Assembly (NCBI GenBank): GCA_963695135.1
Contig: CAVOGA010000002.1
Coordinates: forward strand, 248,001 to 312,000
DNA from: Marinihelvus sp963695135
GTDB taxonomy: Bacteria > Pseudomonadota > Gammaproteobacteria > Xanthomonadales > SZUA-36
DNA: 64,000 nt
Direction of reading: 5' to 3'
How positions within the stretch are numbered: the first letter of the stretch is position 1; every line of letters starts with the position of its first letter. This document shows, piece after piece, positions 18,901-28,727 of this stretch. The notes under the pieces were generated by a model. The model was not told the DNA's origin. It saw only the letters and a program-made list of their open reading frames with translations, and did not search any database. Position numbers and translations under genes: made by a program.

Positions 18901-19619
18901 AGAAAGCCTCCACGGTCTGCCCGGACAGGGTACGGCCGCTCGCATCGGTGATGGTGCCGGAGATCATGACGGGGACCCGGGCGCCGAGCTCGTCAAACAG
19001 CTCCGCGATGGCGAACAGGGCGGCCTTGGCGTTGAGCGTGTCGAACACCGTTTCGACCATGAGAACATCCGCGCCGCCGGCCAGCAGGGCGCGGCCGGCT
19101 TCATGGTAGGCGGACCGCAGCTGTTCGAAGTTGATGTTGCGGAAGTCCGGCCGGTTCACGTCCGGTGACAGCGAGGCCGTGCGGTTGGTGGGCCCAAGCA
19201 CGCCGATCACGAAACGCGGCTGGTCCGGCGTGCGTTCATTGAACTGGTCCGCCACGCCGCGCGCCAGGGCCGCGGCTGCCTCGTTAAGCTCGTAAACCTG
19301 CTCCTCGAGCCCGTAGTCCGCCTGCGAGATGCCGGGTGCTGTTAAAGGTGTTGGTCTCGATGAAGTCGGCGCCCGCTTCCAGGAAACCCCGGTGAATGTC
19401 GGCAATCAGCTCCGGCGCGGTGAGCGTCAGCAGGTCGTTGTTGCCCCGCTGCGGCAGGGCGTGGTCCGCAAAGCGCTTGCCGCGGAAATCTTCTTCTTCC
19501 AGGGCGTGTGCCTGGATCATGGTGCCCATCGCGCCGTCGAGCACGGCGATGCGCCGCTCCAGCAGCGCCAGGATGTCTGCGGCTCGTTTGGGGTCGTGCC
19601 AGGGAAGATCGTGGTTCAT
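15917..19619 (-). CDS. metH: Cobalamin-dependent methionine synthase (frame break near the N-terminus)
   Basis: Transfers methyl from methyltetrahydrofolate through cobalamin to homocysteine. Modules in order: homocysteine domain (LDGAMGTMIQ; zinc ligands in VGGCCGTTPAHLRAI), pterin domain (INVGERTNVTGSARF), cobalamin domain (the DxHxxG loop in KGDVHDIGKNIVGVV), and the reactivation domain, which ends with the SAM-binding block RPAPGYPACPEH. The first ~98 residues are in another frame. They join at 19331-19336, where one extra C (ACCCGG for ACCGG) must be dropped, giving 1233 residues against 1227 in E. coli. Probable sequence error. It lies 24 bases after an ArsR-methyltransferase regulator gene, so the two are co-transcribed. 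Confidence 0.94.
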
Positions 19620-19643
19620 GTAAGTCCCGGGGTAGGTTGGGCG

Positions 19644-20576
19644 TCAGCGGTTGCGCTGAGCCAGCAGGGTGATGACGGCAAAGTTGGGTGGCCGTTTTTC
19701 CACCGTGTCGATGGCGCAATGCAGCACCTCGAGGCCGGCGGCCTCGCAGAGGCCGCGAAGTTCCTGTTCCTTGAACCCCAGGTTCCTGTGGCCGTAGGGG
19801 GTAACGGCTTTTTCATGGCGGTGGCGTGCAAGGGTAACCGCGAGCACGGTGCCGCCCGGCCGCAGCACGCGCTGCAACTCTTCGAACACCAGCGCCGGTC
19901 GTTGCGTGTAGGTCAGTGCGTGCAGCAGCAGCGCCGTGTCGACAGACGCGTCGGCCACCGGCAGGGCATGCATGTCACCGTGTTCGAAGCGCACATTGGC
20001 GCAGCTCGCCAGCCGCTGCTGCCCGGCCGCCACGACCCGTTCGCTGATGTCCAGGCAGGTCACGCTGCGCGCGCGCGGAGCGAGCAGCTCGGCCAGGGCG
20101 CCATCCCCCGAGGCAATATCCAGCACGTCTCCCAGCGACAGGAGTTGGGCCAGGGCGCGGCCGGTCGCCTCCCAGGTCCTGCCCGGGGAGTAGTGGCGCT
20201 CCATGTCTCCGGCCACTGCATCGGCCCAGTTACCGTCACCACTGCGCGCGGCCAGCACCTGCGCAATACGCTCAAGGTCCTGCTCTGCGAGCGGGTCCCG
20301 GGTCTGATCCTTGAGCACGCTCCACAGCGCGGCCAGCGCCCGGTCTCCCGGTTCGCTGGCAAGCCGGTAAAATACGGAAACGCCGTCCCGCCGGTCATTG
20401 ACCAGCTGCGCCTCTTTGAGCCGCGCCAGGTGAGTGGACACGCGGGGCTGCGCAAGCTGCGTGATGGCGGCCAGTTCCGCGACACTCAGCTCCTCCTTTT
20501 CGAGCAGGAGGAGCAGCCGGATGCGTGTGCTGTCAGAAAGCAGCCGCAGATGCTGTGTGGCGATTTGCAAATCCAT
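19644..20576 (-). CDS. ArsR-family regulator fused to a SAM-dependent methyltransferase domain (SahR-like)
   Basis: 310 residues from the ATG at 20576. Residues ~1-90 are an ArsR-type winged helix (LLSDSTRIRLLLLLEKEELS, recognition helix TQLAQPRVSTHLARLKEA). Residues ~130-305 are a class I methyltransferase fold with the SAM loop VLDIASGDGALAELLA and the acidic CLDIS strand. Relatives with this fusion sit next to methionine-cycle genes and include SahR, an S-adenosylhomocysteine-sensing repressor; the methyltransferase fold may act as the ligand sensor. Here it is the first gene of an operon with metH and has a 32-bp palindrome just upstream. No cysteine metal site is seen, which argues against metal sensing. 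Confidence 0.88.
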   Translation of the reverse strand: MDLQIATQHLRLLSDSTRIRLLLLLEKEELSVAELAAITQLAQPRVSTHLARLKEAQLVNDRRDGVSVFYRLASEPGDRALAALWSVLKDQTRDPLAEQDLERIAQVLAARSGDGNWADAVAGDMERHYSPGRTWEATGRALAQLLSLGDVLDIASGDGALAELLAPRARSVTCLDISERVVAAGQQRLASCANVRFEHGDMHALPVADASVDTALLLHALTYTQRPALVFEELQRVLRPGGTVLAVTLARHRHEKAVTPYGHRNLGFKEQELRGLCEAAGLEVLHCAIDTVEKRPPNFAVITLLAQRNR

Positions 20577-20585
20577 GGGGCGAGT

Positions 20586-20617
20586 ATATATCTTTTCATC
20601 GCGATTAGAAGATATAT
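20586..20617. promoter_or_regulatory. Operator palindrome upstream of the ArsR-methyltransferase/metH operon
   Basis: Arms ATATATCTT (20586-20594) and AAGATATAT (20609-20617) are perfect reverse complements. The spacer centre holds a second perfect palindrome, ATCGCGAT (20598-20605), with exactly the same axis. It begins nine bases upstream of the regulator's start codon, the place expected for an autoregulatory site, and may also affect the divergent acyl-CoA dehydrogenase gene. Confidence 0.7.
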
Positions 20618-20744
20618 GCCGGTATTCCGCTCGTGTTTTGCTGCGGGTCGCCGGGAAATTTCCTGCGCTTTTCACATGCAAGCGAGGCGCGCTGCTTTTA
20701 TAATTGCGCCCCCACCTCTCCGCTAACCAAGAGCTTTTACTGTT

Positions 20745-21910
20745 ATGGATTTCACCCTTACGGAAGAACAGCAGATGATCCAGGCTGCGGCCCGGGACTT
20801 CGCCCAGTCGCAGATCGTGCCGGTTGCCGCAGAACTTGACGCCAGCGGCACTTTTCCCAGCGAAACAATTGCACAAATGGGTGAACTGGGCCTCATGGGC
20901 ATCGAGGTGCCGGAAGCCTACGGCGGGGCGGACCTCGATCCGGTGTCGTATGTGCTGGCCCTGATCGAGATTTCCGCTGCGGATGCCTCGCACGGGACCA
21001 TCATGTCGGTGAACAACACGCTGTATTGCCACGGCATCCTCAAGTACGGCACGGAAGAGCAAAAGCAGAAGTACGTGTTCCCGATCGCTACCGGGCAGGC
21101 CATCGGCGCCTACGCGCTGACCGAGCCGCAGTCCGGCTCCGATGCCGCCGCCATGCGCACCCGGGCGGTGCTGTCAGAAGACGGCATCCCACTACGTGAT
21201 CAACGGCAAGAAATCCTGGATTACCTCCGGGCCGGTGGCCCGCTACGTGATGCTGTTTGCGCTTGACCGATCCGGAGCAGGGTGCGCGCGGGGTTTCTGC
21301 CTTCCTTATTGACACGCAGCGCGAGGGTTTTCGCTGTGGGAAGTCCGAACCGAAGCTCGGCATTCGCGCCTCGGCGACCTGTGAAATTGAATTTGAAAAT
21401 TACCGCTGCCCCGTGGAAGACCGGCTGGGTGAAGAAGGGCAGGGCTTCAAAATGGCCATGGGCGTTCTGGATGCGGGACGCATCGGCATTGCGGCCCAGG
21501 CCGTGGGCATCGCGCGGGCGGCCTACGAGGCATCCGTGTCATACGCCCGGGAACGGGAGGCCTTCGGCCGGCCCATCGGCGGTTTCCAGATGATCCAGGC
21601 CAAACTGGCCGATATGCGCACCCGCCTGGAGGCGGCAACCCTGCTCACCCTGCGCGCTGCCTGGGGCAAACAACATGCCCGGGAGAGCGGTGGGCGCTAT
21701 ACCTTGAACGCCAGCATGGCTAAACTGTTCGCCTCGGAAGCGGCCATGTTCATCACCCACCAGGCAGTGCAGATTCATGGTGGCATGGGCTACAGCAAAG
21801 AGTTGCCCGTTGAACGCTACTTCCGTGATGCGAAAATTACGGAAATCTACGAGGGTACGAGCGAAATCCAGCGCATGGTGATCAGCCGGCTTGAGACCGG
21901 TCTGCGCTAA
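20745..21910 (+). CDS. Short-chain acyl-CoA dehydrogenase (two frame breaks)
   Basis: FAD-dependent alpha,beta-dehydrogenation of short acyl-CoA. N-terminus FTLTEEQQMIQAAARDFAQ, then AYALTEPQSGSDAAAM and a C-terminal MGYSKELPVERYFRDAK block. The catalytic glutamate is in ITEIYEGTSEIQR, the position used by butyryl-CoA type enzymes. The frame is broken twice, at 21185-21191 and at 21261-21267. Each break is repaired by removing one base, restoring HYVINGKKSWITSGPVARYV between them and giving 387 residues, the family length. Probable sequence errors. It stands 67 bases upstream of NAD-GDH on the same strand. The exact acyl substrate (butyryl- or branched-chain) cannot be told. Confidence 0.88.
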
Positions 21911-21978
21911 GCCGTACTGCCGCACACCCTGCGACCCAAGGGCTCGCGCAGCAGGGAGGGGCCCCGGGCCCGGAGAGC

Positions 21979-24900
21979 ATGAGCAGCAAAACTCTGTCAG
22001 AGGGTAAGGCCGCCCTTCTGGAAAACGTTCAGCAACTGCTTGTTGAGCGCGTATCCGAAAACCGTGCCGAACAATCACGTTATTTCGCCGAGGCCTTCCT
22101 GCGCCGTATTCCCGCCGAGGAGGTCAGCGAGGGTGACGCCGGCTCGATTGCCTCGCTGCTTGCCAGCTTGCTGAAGTTCATGGCCCGGTGCGAACCCGGC
22201 GAGGCGCGCATCCGGGTCTACAACCCGACCGAGGCGCGGGATGGCTGGACGAGCACCCACACCATTATCGAGATGATCCAGCAGGACAAGCCGTTCCTGG
22301 TGGATACGGCTAATCTCGTATTGTCCGAGCTTGGCCTCGGTGTGCACATCATCGTGCACCCGGTGGTCCACACGCAGCGCGATAAATCCGGTCGTCTGCG
22401 GGGCATCTTTCCCAGCGCCGCCGGCAAGGGTGAGCCGGAATCGGTGATGCACCTGCAGGTCGACCGGCAAAGCGACCCGCAGATGCTCAAGACCATTGAG
22501 CATCAGCTTGCCATTGCGATGCGGCACGTCGCCCTGGCGGTCACGTGACTGGCAAGCCATGCGCCAGAGGCTCAGCGACGCTGTCGGCTTGTTGCCGGAA
22601 TGGGCGGCCAAGTGCAATTCCGAGTTGCTGCATGAGTGCCAGGACTTCCTGACCTGGCTGCGCGATGACCATTTCATCCTGCTCGGCTCGCGCGATTACG
22701 AGGTGGAAAACGGCGAGGGCGGTCAGTAACCTGGTGCTGGTCGAGGGCACCGGCCTGGGCATGTTGCGCGAGGAAAACAAAACCATCCGCAGCCGCCCGA
22801 TCGCCACGCTGAGCGACGGCGCCCTGAAGGACCGTGAACAACCGCTGATCATTACCAAGACCCGGGCCCGCAGCACGGTGCACCGTGGCGGCTACATGGA
22901 CTACATCGGTGTTTTGCGTTTTGACGAGAAATGCCGGGTGGTCGGTGAGCGCCGTTTTATCGGCCTGTTCACCTCCAATGCCTATTTCCGAAGGGTCAGC
23001 GATACCCCGCTCGTGCGCCTGAAAGTGAACAGCGTGCTGGAGCAGTCCGCGCTGCGGGAACACAGCTATGCGCGCAAGTCCCTGGTGCACATTATTGAGA
23101 CCCTGCCCCGGGACGACCTGTTCCAGGCCAGCGTTGCGGAGATCAGGGACATCTCCATGGCGGTGCTGGCGCTGATGGAACGTCAGCGTGTTCGCCTGCT
23201 GGTGCGCCGGGAGCATTTCAACCGCTTCTATTCCTGCCTGGTGTACATCCCGCGTGACCACTTTTCCACGGAGAACCGGCAGAAAATACAGCAGATTCTC
23301 TACCGCGCCTTCCAGGGTGAGCAACTGGACTACACGGTGCAGATTTCCGAATCACGACTTGCCCGCCTGCAGCTGCTGATTCGTCCGCGGCCGGGCGCGC
23401 AGCCCAACCCCGATATCCGCGCCCTGGAGAACAAAATCGTCGAGGCGGTCCGGTCCTGGATCGACGGTTTGCGCGAGACGCTCGTGCAGAAAGTTCGGTG
23501 AGGACCAGGGGCTGGCCTGGACCAGCGAAATCGGCGAGGCGTTTCCCGGCCGCCTACCAGGAGGATGTCTCTCCCTGGGTGGCCAGCTTCGACGTCGAGC
23601 GCATCGCGGAACTGGGTGATGAGTCGGATCTGAAAATGAGCCTGTACCGGCCGCGAGGCAAGGAGTCGGGCCTGATCCGCTTCAAGCTGTTCAAGCGCGG
23701 CCGGCCGATTCCCCTGTCCCAGGTCCTGCCGATTCTGGAAAACCTGGGGCTCAAGGTCAGTAACGAGCGGCCTTACCGCCTGAACATGGGCGAGGAGGAC
23801 ACGGTCTGGGTGCAGGACTACGACATGGTCTACGAGCGCGCCGCGCACCTGAACCTGGACCTCGTCCGTGATGCCTTTACGGAGGCTTTCATTAATACCT
23901 GGCGCGGGATTACGCGCAGTGACGGCTTCAACCGCCTGATTCTCGCCGGCGGGCTGGACTGGCGCGAGGTCAAGATCCTGCGCGCCTATGCCCACTACCT
24001 GCAGCAGATCGGCATCCCGTTTTCCCAGGGATACATGGCGATGACGCTGGCCCGCCATCCCTTGCTGGCGCGCCTGCTGGTCGAGTATTTCGATGCGCTG
24101 TTCAATCCGGCCCGCGATGACGAGTCCGACTCACCGTGCGGAGCGCGCCGCACGTCGCATCGCCCGCGACCTGGATGCGCTGGGCGGCGACCGGGAGACC
24201 GGCGACAAGGTCATGTTCGAGTACCTGCAGCAGGTCATTGACCGGCGCTCCCATGGCGCGCGGGCCGAGCAGATCAGCAGCATTGAGCAGGCTTTCAAGC
24301 GCGGTGTGAACGGGATCAGCAGCCTCGACGAGGACCGCATCCTGCACATGTTCTACCGCATGATCTGCGCAACCCTGCGCACGAACTATTTCCAGACCGA
24401 TGAAGCCGGCGCGTTCAAGGAGTACATCAGCTTCAAGCTTGATTCCCGGAGCATTCCCGATCTGCCGGCGCCGCGTCCTTACCGCGAGATATGGGTTTAC
24501 TCGACGCGCGTTGAGGGGATTCACCTGCGCATGGGCCCGATTGCCCGCGGGGGACTGCGCTGGTCGGACCGCCGGGCCGATTTCCGGACCGAGGTGCTTG
24601 GTCTGATGAAGGCGCAGAACGTCAAGAACACCATGATCGTGCCCGTCGGCGCCAAGGGCGGTTTCGTGCCGCTCAACCTGCCGGAGGGGGGTGACCGCGA
24701 GGCGGTCATTGCAGAAGGGACTGCGTGTTATAAAATATTTATCAATGGTTTACTAGATATAACTGATAATTTGGATGAAGAAAAAGTCATCCCGCCGAAA
24801 CAGCTTGTGCGGCGTGACGGGGATGATCCCTACCTGGTGGTTGCCGCCGACAAGGGCACTGCGACATTTTCTGATACGGCCAATGCGTTGGCGCAGGGCC

Positions 24901-26942
24901 GTGGCTTCTGGATGGGTGACGCCTTCGCCTCCGGCGGCTCAGTGGGCTATGACCACAAGGGGATGGGCATTACGGCCAAGGGCGCCTGGGAGGGTGTTAA
25001 GCGGCATTTCCGGGAAATGGGCCGCAACATCCAGAAGGAACCCTTTACCGTGGTCGGCATCGGCGACATGTCCGGTGACGTCTTTGGCAACGGTATGTTG
25101 CTGTCCAAGCAGATTCGCCTGCAGGCGGCGTTCAACCACCTGCATATTTTCCTGGATCCGGACCCGGATCCGGCGGTGTCCTTCAAAGAGCGCAAGCGAC
25201 TTTTCGCCCTGCCGCGTTCCGGTTGGACGGATTACAACCCGGAGCTGATTTCCCGGGGTGGCGGGGTGTTTTCCCGCCAGGAAAAATCCATTCCCCTGAG
25301 CAAGCCGGTGCGCGACTGGCTGGGCATTGAAGACCAGCAGCTGACGCCGGACGAGCTGATCTCCCGGCTGTTGCGGGCCGATGTTGACCTGCTCTGGAAC
25401 GGGGGCATCGGCACCTATGTGAAATCTTCCCGGGAGAGCCAGGCCGATGTCGGCGACCTGGCCAATAATGGCCTGCGGGTGAATGGCAACGAGCTGCGCT
25501 GCAAAGTGGTCGGTGAGGGCGGCAACCTCGGGCTGACCCAACTGGGCCGGATCGAGTACGCGCGCTGCGGCGGCAGGCTCAATACCGACTTCATCGACAA
25601 CTCCGCCGGCGTGGATTGTTCGGACCACGAGGTCAACATCAAGCTGTTGCTGGACCAGGCCATCCGCGCGGGCAAATTGACCCTGCCGGCGCGTAACGAG
25701 CTGCTGGCGGACATGACCGGCGAGGTGGAGGCCCTGGTGCTGCGCAGCAATTACCTGCAGACCCAGGCCCTGTCGATGATGGAGCGGCTCTCCGGAGCGC
25801 GCCTTGGCGCCAAGCAGCGCTTCATGAATGTGCTGGAAGACGAGGGTCTGCTCGACCGGGCGCTGGAGTTTTTGCCTGAAGACGACGAGCTCATGGAACG
25901 TCGCAACCGGGGCGAAGGCCTGTACCGGCCCGAGCTGGCCGTTTTGCTGAGCTACAGCAAGATCCGCCTGTACCAGAACCTGCTGGATTCGGACGTTCCC
26001 GAGGATCCGTTCCTGTGCTCGGAACTGACCCGTTATTTCCCGGCGCCGCTGCAGGAACGCTACGCGGACCTGATTCTGGACCATCGCCTGCGGCGCGAGA
26101 TTGTCGCCACGCAGGTCACCAACAGCCTGGTGAACCGCATGGGCATTTCCTTCGTGGTGCGCATGCGCGAAGACACCGGCGCCGTGTCCGCCAAGCTGGC
26201 CCGCGCCTACACGGTAGCGCGCGAGCTGCTTGACGCCCGGGACTTCTGGGCCCGCGTGGAAGCGCTGGACAACCGCGTGCCGGCGGCCTTGCAGATCGAC
26301 GCCATGCTGGTCATGTGGAACCAGCTGCGCCAGGTCACCCGCTGGATCGCCAACCTGCCCGGCAGTGAGCTGCAGATCCGCGCCATGATTGATCGCCTCA
26401 AGCCGGGCTTGCTGCTGGTGCAAAAAGGATTGCTGGCCGGCCTGGACAGCGCGGAGCGGGCCAGGCTGGAGCACGAGGAAGCCCAGTACACCGGGGGCGG
26501 CTTCCCGCAGCGCCTGGCGCGCCGCATTGCCGTGCTGCCGATGGTCTTTCCGATGCTGGACGTGGTGGAAACCGCCGCGGCAGGCGATCTCGATGTCATG
26601 CAGGTCGCCTCCGTTTACCGTGGCCTGGGTGAATCATTGGGACTGCGCTGGCTGCGCACCCAGGTGGAGTCGCTGCGGGTGGAAGGCCAGTGGCATGCGC
26701 AGGCGCGGGGCAATCTGCGGGACGAACTCTATGCCCATCACCGCGAGCTGGTGGACGCGGCGATACGCAGCTGCGGAATCGACGGCGACCCGGTGCAGTG
26801 CTGGATCGGCAAGAATAATGACCAGGTCTGCCGGGTGGTGGACATGATGGACGACATGCGCAACCTGGAGCGTATCGACTACGCGACCGCCTCCGTCGCC
26901 GTGCGCTCCCTGGGTCAGCTGCTCAGCTCGGCGACCGGATGA
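21979..26942 (+). CDS. gdhB: Large NAD-dependent glutamate dehydrogenase, ~180 kDa class (five frame breaks in the 5' half)
   Basis: Oxidatively deaminates glutamate to 2-oxoglutarate and ammonia. The long regulatory N-terminus contains WLRDDHFILLGSRDYEVENG and RRFIGLFTSNAYFRRVSDTP; the catalytic core has GGLRWSDRRADFRTEVLGLM, the lysine block KNTMIVPVGAKGGF and DDPYLVVAADKGTATFSD. Five single-base insertions break the frame (about 22540-22545, 22721-22725, 23491-23496, 23542-23549 and 24126-24132). Skipping them restores 1652 residues, normal for the class. Bases 24726-24785 have about 20% GC with rare codons although the protein remains conserved. The stop overlaps the nadK start. The gene is likely intact in the organism. 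Confidence 0.9.
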
Positions 26943-27703
26943 GCGTTCCGCGCGTCCACTTCCTGGCGAGCCAGTCGCCGGCCAGTCAGCAGGCGCTGAA
27001 GGACGTGGTGGAGCGCTACGGTCAGGCGGAACTGGGCGACGCCGATGTCGTGGTCGCGATTGGCGGTGACGGTTTCATGTTGAGAACCCTGCACCGGCTG
27101 ACCGCGCTGTCACCGCCGGTCTACGGGATGAAAACCGGCAACGTCGGCTTCCTCATGAACCGCTTCGAGAAAGATGGCCTTATCGAACGCCTCGGCGAGG
27201 CGTCCCAGGTGTCCCTGCACCCGCTGCGCATGGTGGTGGAGACCGAGTCCGGCGATACCTCGGAGGCGCTGGCGATCAACGAGGTTTCCCTGCTGCGCCA
27301 GACCAACCAGGCCGCGCACATCCGCATCAGCATCAACGGCAATATGAAGGTCGAGGAACTGGTGTGCGATGGTGTTCTGCTGGCCACGGCGGCGGGCAGC
27401 ACCGCGTATAACTTTTCCGTGCGCGGCCCCATTCTGCCGCTGGGCACGGATGCACTGGCCCTGACGCCGATCAGTCCGTTCCGGCCGCGCCGCTGGCGTG
27501 GCGCGGTGCTCCCGGGCAGCGTCACCGTCACCTTTGATGTGCTGGATCCCCTGAAGCGCTCCGTCAGCGCCACCGCAGACGCCTACGAGGTTCGCAACGT
27601 GGTGCGGGTGACGGTGCACGAGGCCCGTGAATTGTCATTGCGCCTGCTGTTTGACCCGGACCATTCGTTGGAGGAGCGCATCCTCAACGAACAATTCCTG
27701 TGA
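26939..27703 (+). CDS. nadK: NAD kinase
   Basis: 254-residue ATP-dependent kinase that phosphorylates NAD+ to NADP+. The diagnostic GGDG motif is in VVVAIGGDGFMLRTLH (residues 42-45), with NEVSLLRQTNQAAHI and the conserved DGVLLATAAGSTAYNFSVRG region downstream. It belongs to the shorter form of the family (E. coli enzyme 292 residues). The ATG overlaps the glutamate dehydrogenase stop (ATGA), indicating translational coupling. A 100-base gap separates it from the following 5'-nucleotidase gene. No defects seen. Confidence 0.94.
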   Translation: MSVPRVHFLASQSPASQQALKDVVERYGQAELGDADVVVAIGGDGFMLRTLHRLTALSPPVYGMKTGNVGFLMNRFEKDGLIERLGEASQVSLHPLRMVVETESGDTSEALAINEVSLLRQTNQAAHIRISINGNMKVEELVCDGVLLATAAGSTAYNFSVRGPILPLGTDALALTPISPFRPRRWRGAVLPGSVTVTFDVLDPLKRSVSATADAYEVRNVVRVTVHEARELSLRLLFDPDHSLEERILNEQFL

Positions 27704-27803
27704 GCCCGGGCCGCTGCCGCGGCACGCAGTGCAGGGCGCCCGGTCCCGGCTTTCCGAAGAAGATTTCTCAGCTTTTGAGAAACCGCTGGTGCATGATGAG
27801 TCT

Positions 27804-28721
27804 ATGAATACTGCTGCCGTTACACCCCTTCATCCCCGCCCGCTCGTCGTCGCGATCTCCTCGCGCGCCCTGTTTGATTTGCGCCAGAGTCACGAGGTTT
27901 TTGAGAACGAAGGGCTGGAATCCTACGCCCGCTACCAGCTGTCCCGGGAGGACGATGTGTTGCGTCCCGGCGTCGCTTTTCCGCTGGTGCGAAAGCTGTT
28001 AAAGCTCAATGATGACGCGGTCGAACACCCCGGCGTGGAGGTGATTCTCGCCTCCCGCAACAGCGCGGATTCGGGGCTGCGCATTTTCAACTCCATCGAG
28101 CACTACGGGCTGACGGTTGAGCGCGCGGTGTTCACCAATGGCGAGCCGCCGGACCGCTACATGCGCGCGCTCGGTGCGGACCTGTTTCTGTCAACGCATG
28201 ACGATGATGTGCGGCGAACCTTGCAAGCGGGTTTTGCCGCGGCAAAAATTCTTCCGGGCAGTGCGTCCGGGCCGGAGAACGGGCAGCTCAGGCTGGCCTT
28301 TGATGGTGACGCGGTGCTGTTCAGCGACGAGGCGGAGCGGGTGTTCCAGGCGGAGGGGCTCGAGGCCTTTGCCGCCAGTGAGAAGCGCGCTGCGCTTGAG
28401 CCGCTCATGGGTGGGCCCTTCAAGCGCGTGCTGCAGGCCCTGCATGACATCCAGTCCGCTTATCCGATTGAAAACAATCCGATTCGGACCGCGCTGGTCA
28501 CCGCCCGCTCGGCGCCGGCGCACAAGCGCGTGATCCTGACGCTGCGACACTGGGGCATTCGGATCGACGAGGCCCTGTTCCTCGGCGGCAGAAGCAAGGG
28601 CCCGTTCCTGGCCGCCTTCGGCGCGGATATTTTCTTCGATGACCAGACGGCCCATTGCGAGTCGGCCCGAGAGCACGTCATCACCACGGGCCACGTTCCG
28701 CACGGCATCAGCAACGAGTAG
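27804..28721 (+). CDS. Cytosolic 5'-nucleotidase (NT5C1-like family)
   Basis: 305 residues. Conserved blocks include LVVAISSRALFDLRQSHEVF, GVEVILASRNSADSGLRIFN, FLSTHDDDVRRTLQAGFAAA and the aspartate-rich LAFDGDAVLFSDEAERVF, which match the bacterial/eukaryotic 5'-nucleotidase family that dephosphorylates nucleoside monophosphates. The ATG at 27804 is the first one placed after nadK; the frame continues open upstream into nadK, but those codons overlap another gene and carry no conserved sequence. A weak GATGAG lies just upstream. It is convergent with murB, with a six-base gap. The preferred nucleotide is unknown. Confidence 0.85.
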   Translation: MNTAAVTPLHPRPLVVAISSRALFDLRQSHEVFENEGLESYARYQLSREDDVLRPGVAFPLVRKLLKLNDDAVEHPGVEVILASRNSADSGLRIFNSIEHYGLTVERAVFTNGEPPDRYMRALGADLFLSTHDDDVRRTLQAGFAAAKILPGSASGPENGQLRLAFDGDAVLFSDEAERVFQAEGLEAFAASEKRAALEPLMGGPFKRVLQALHDIQSAYPIENNPIRTALVTARSAPAHKRVILTLRHWGIRIDEALFLGGRSKGPFLAAFGADIFFDDQTAHCESAREHVITTGHVPHGISNE

Positions 28722-28727
28722 GGCAGC

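Noticed and set aside
24939..26474. 511-residue open frame on the minus strand
   Set aside because: Antisense to the conserved catalytic half of NAD-GDH; composition is a shadow.
24093..26942. Reading the NAD-GDH 3' half as a separate, complete gene
   Set aside because: The four upstream frames encode the matching N-terminal regulatory part in order, and the repaired length is the family length.
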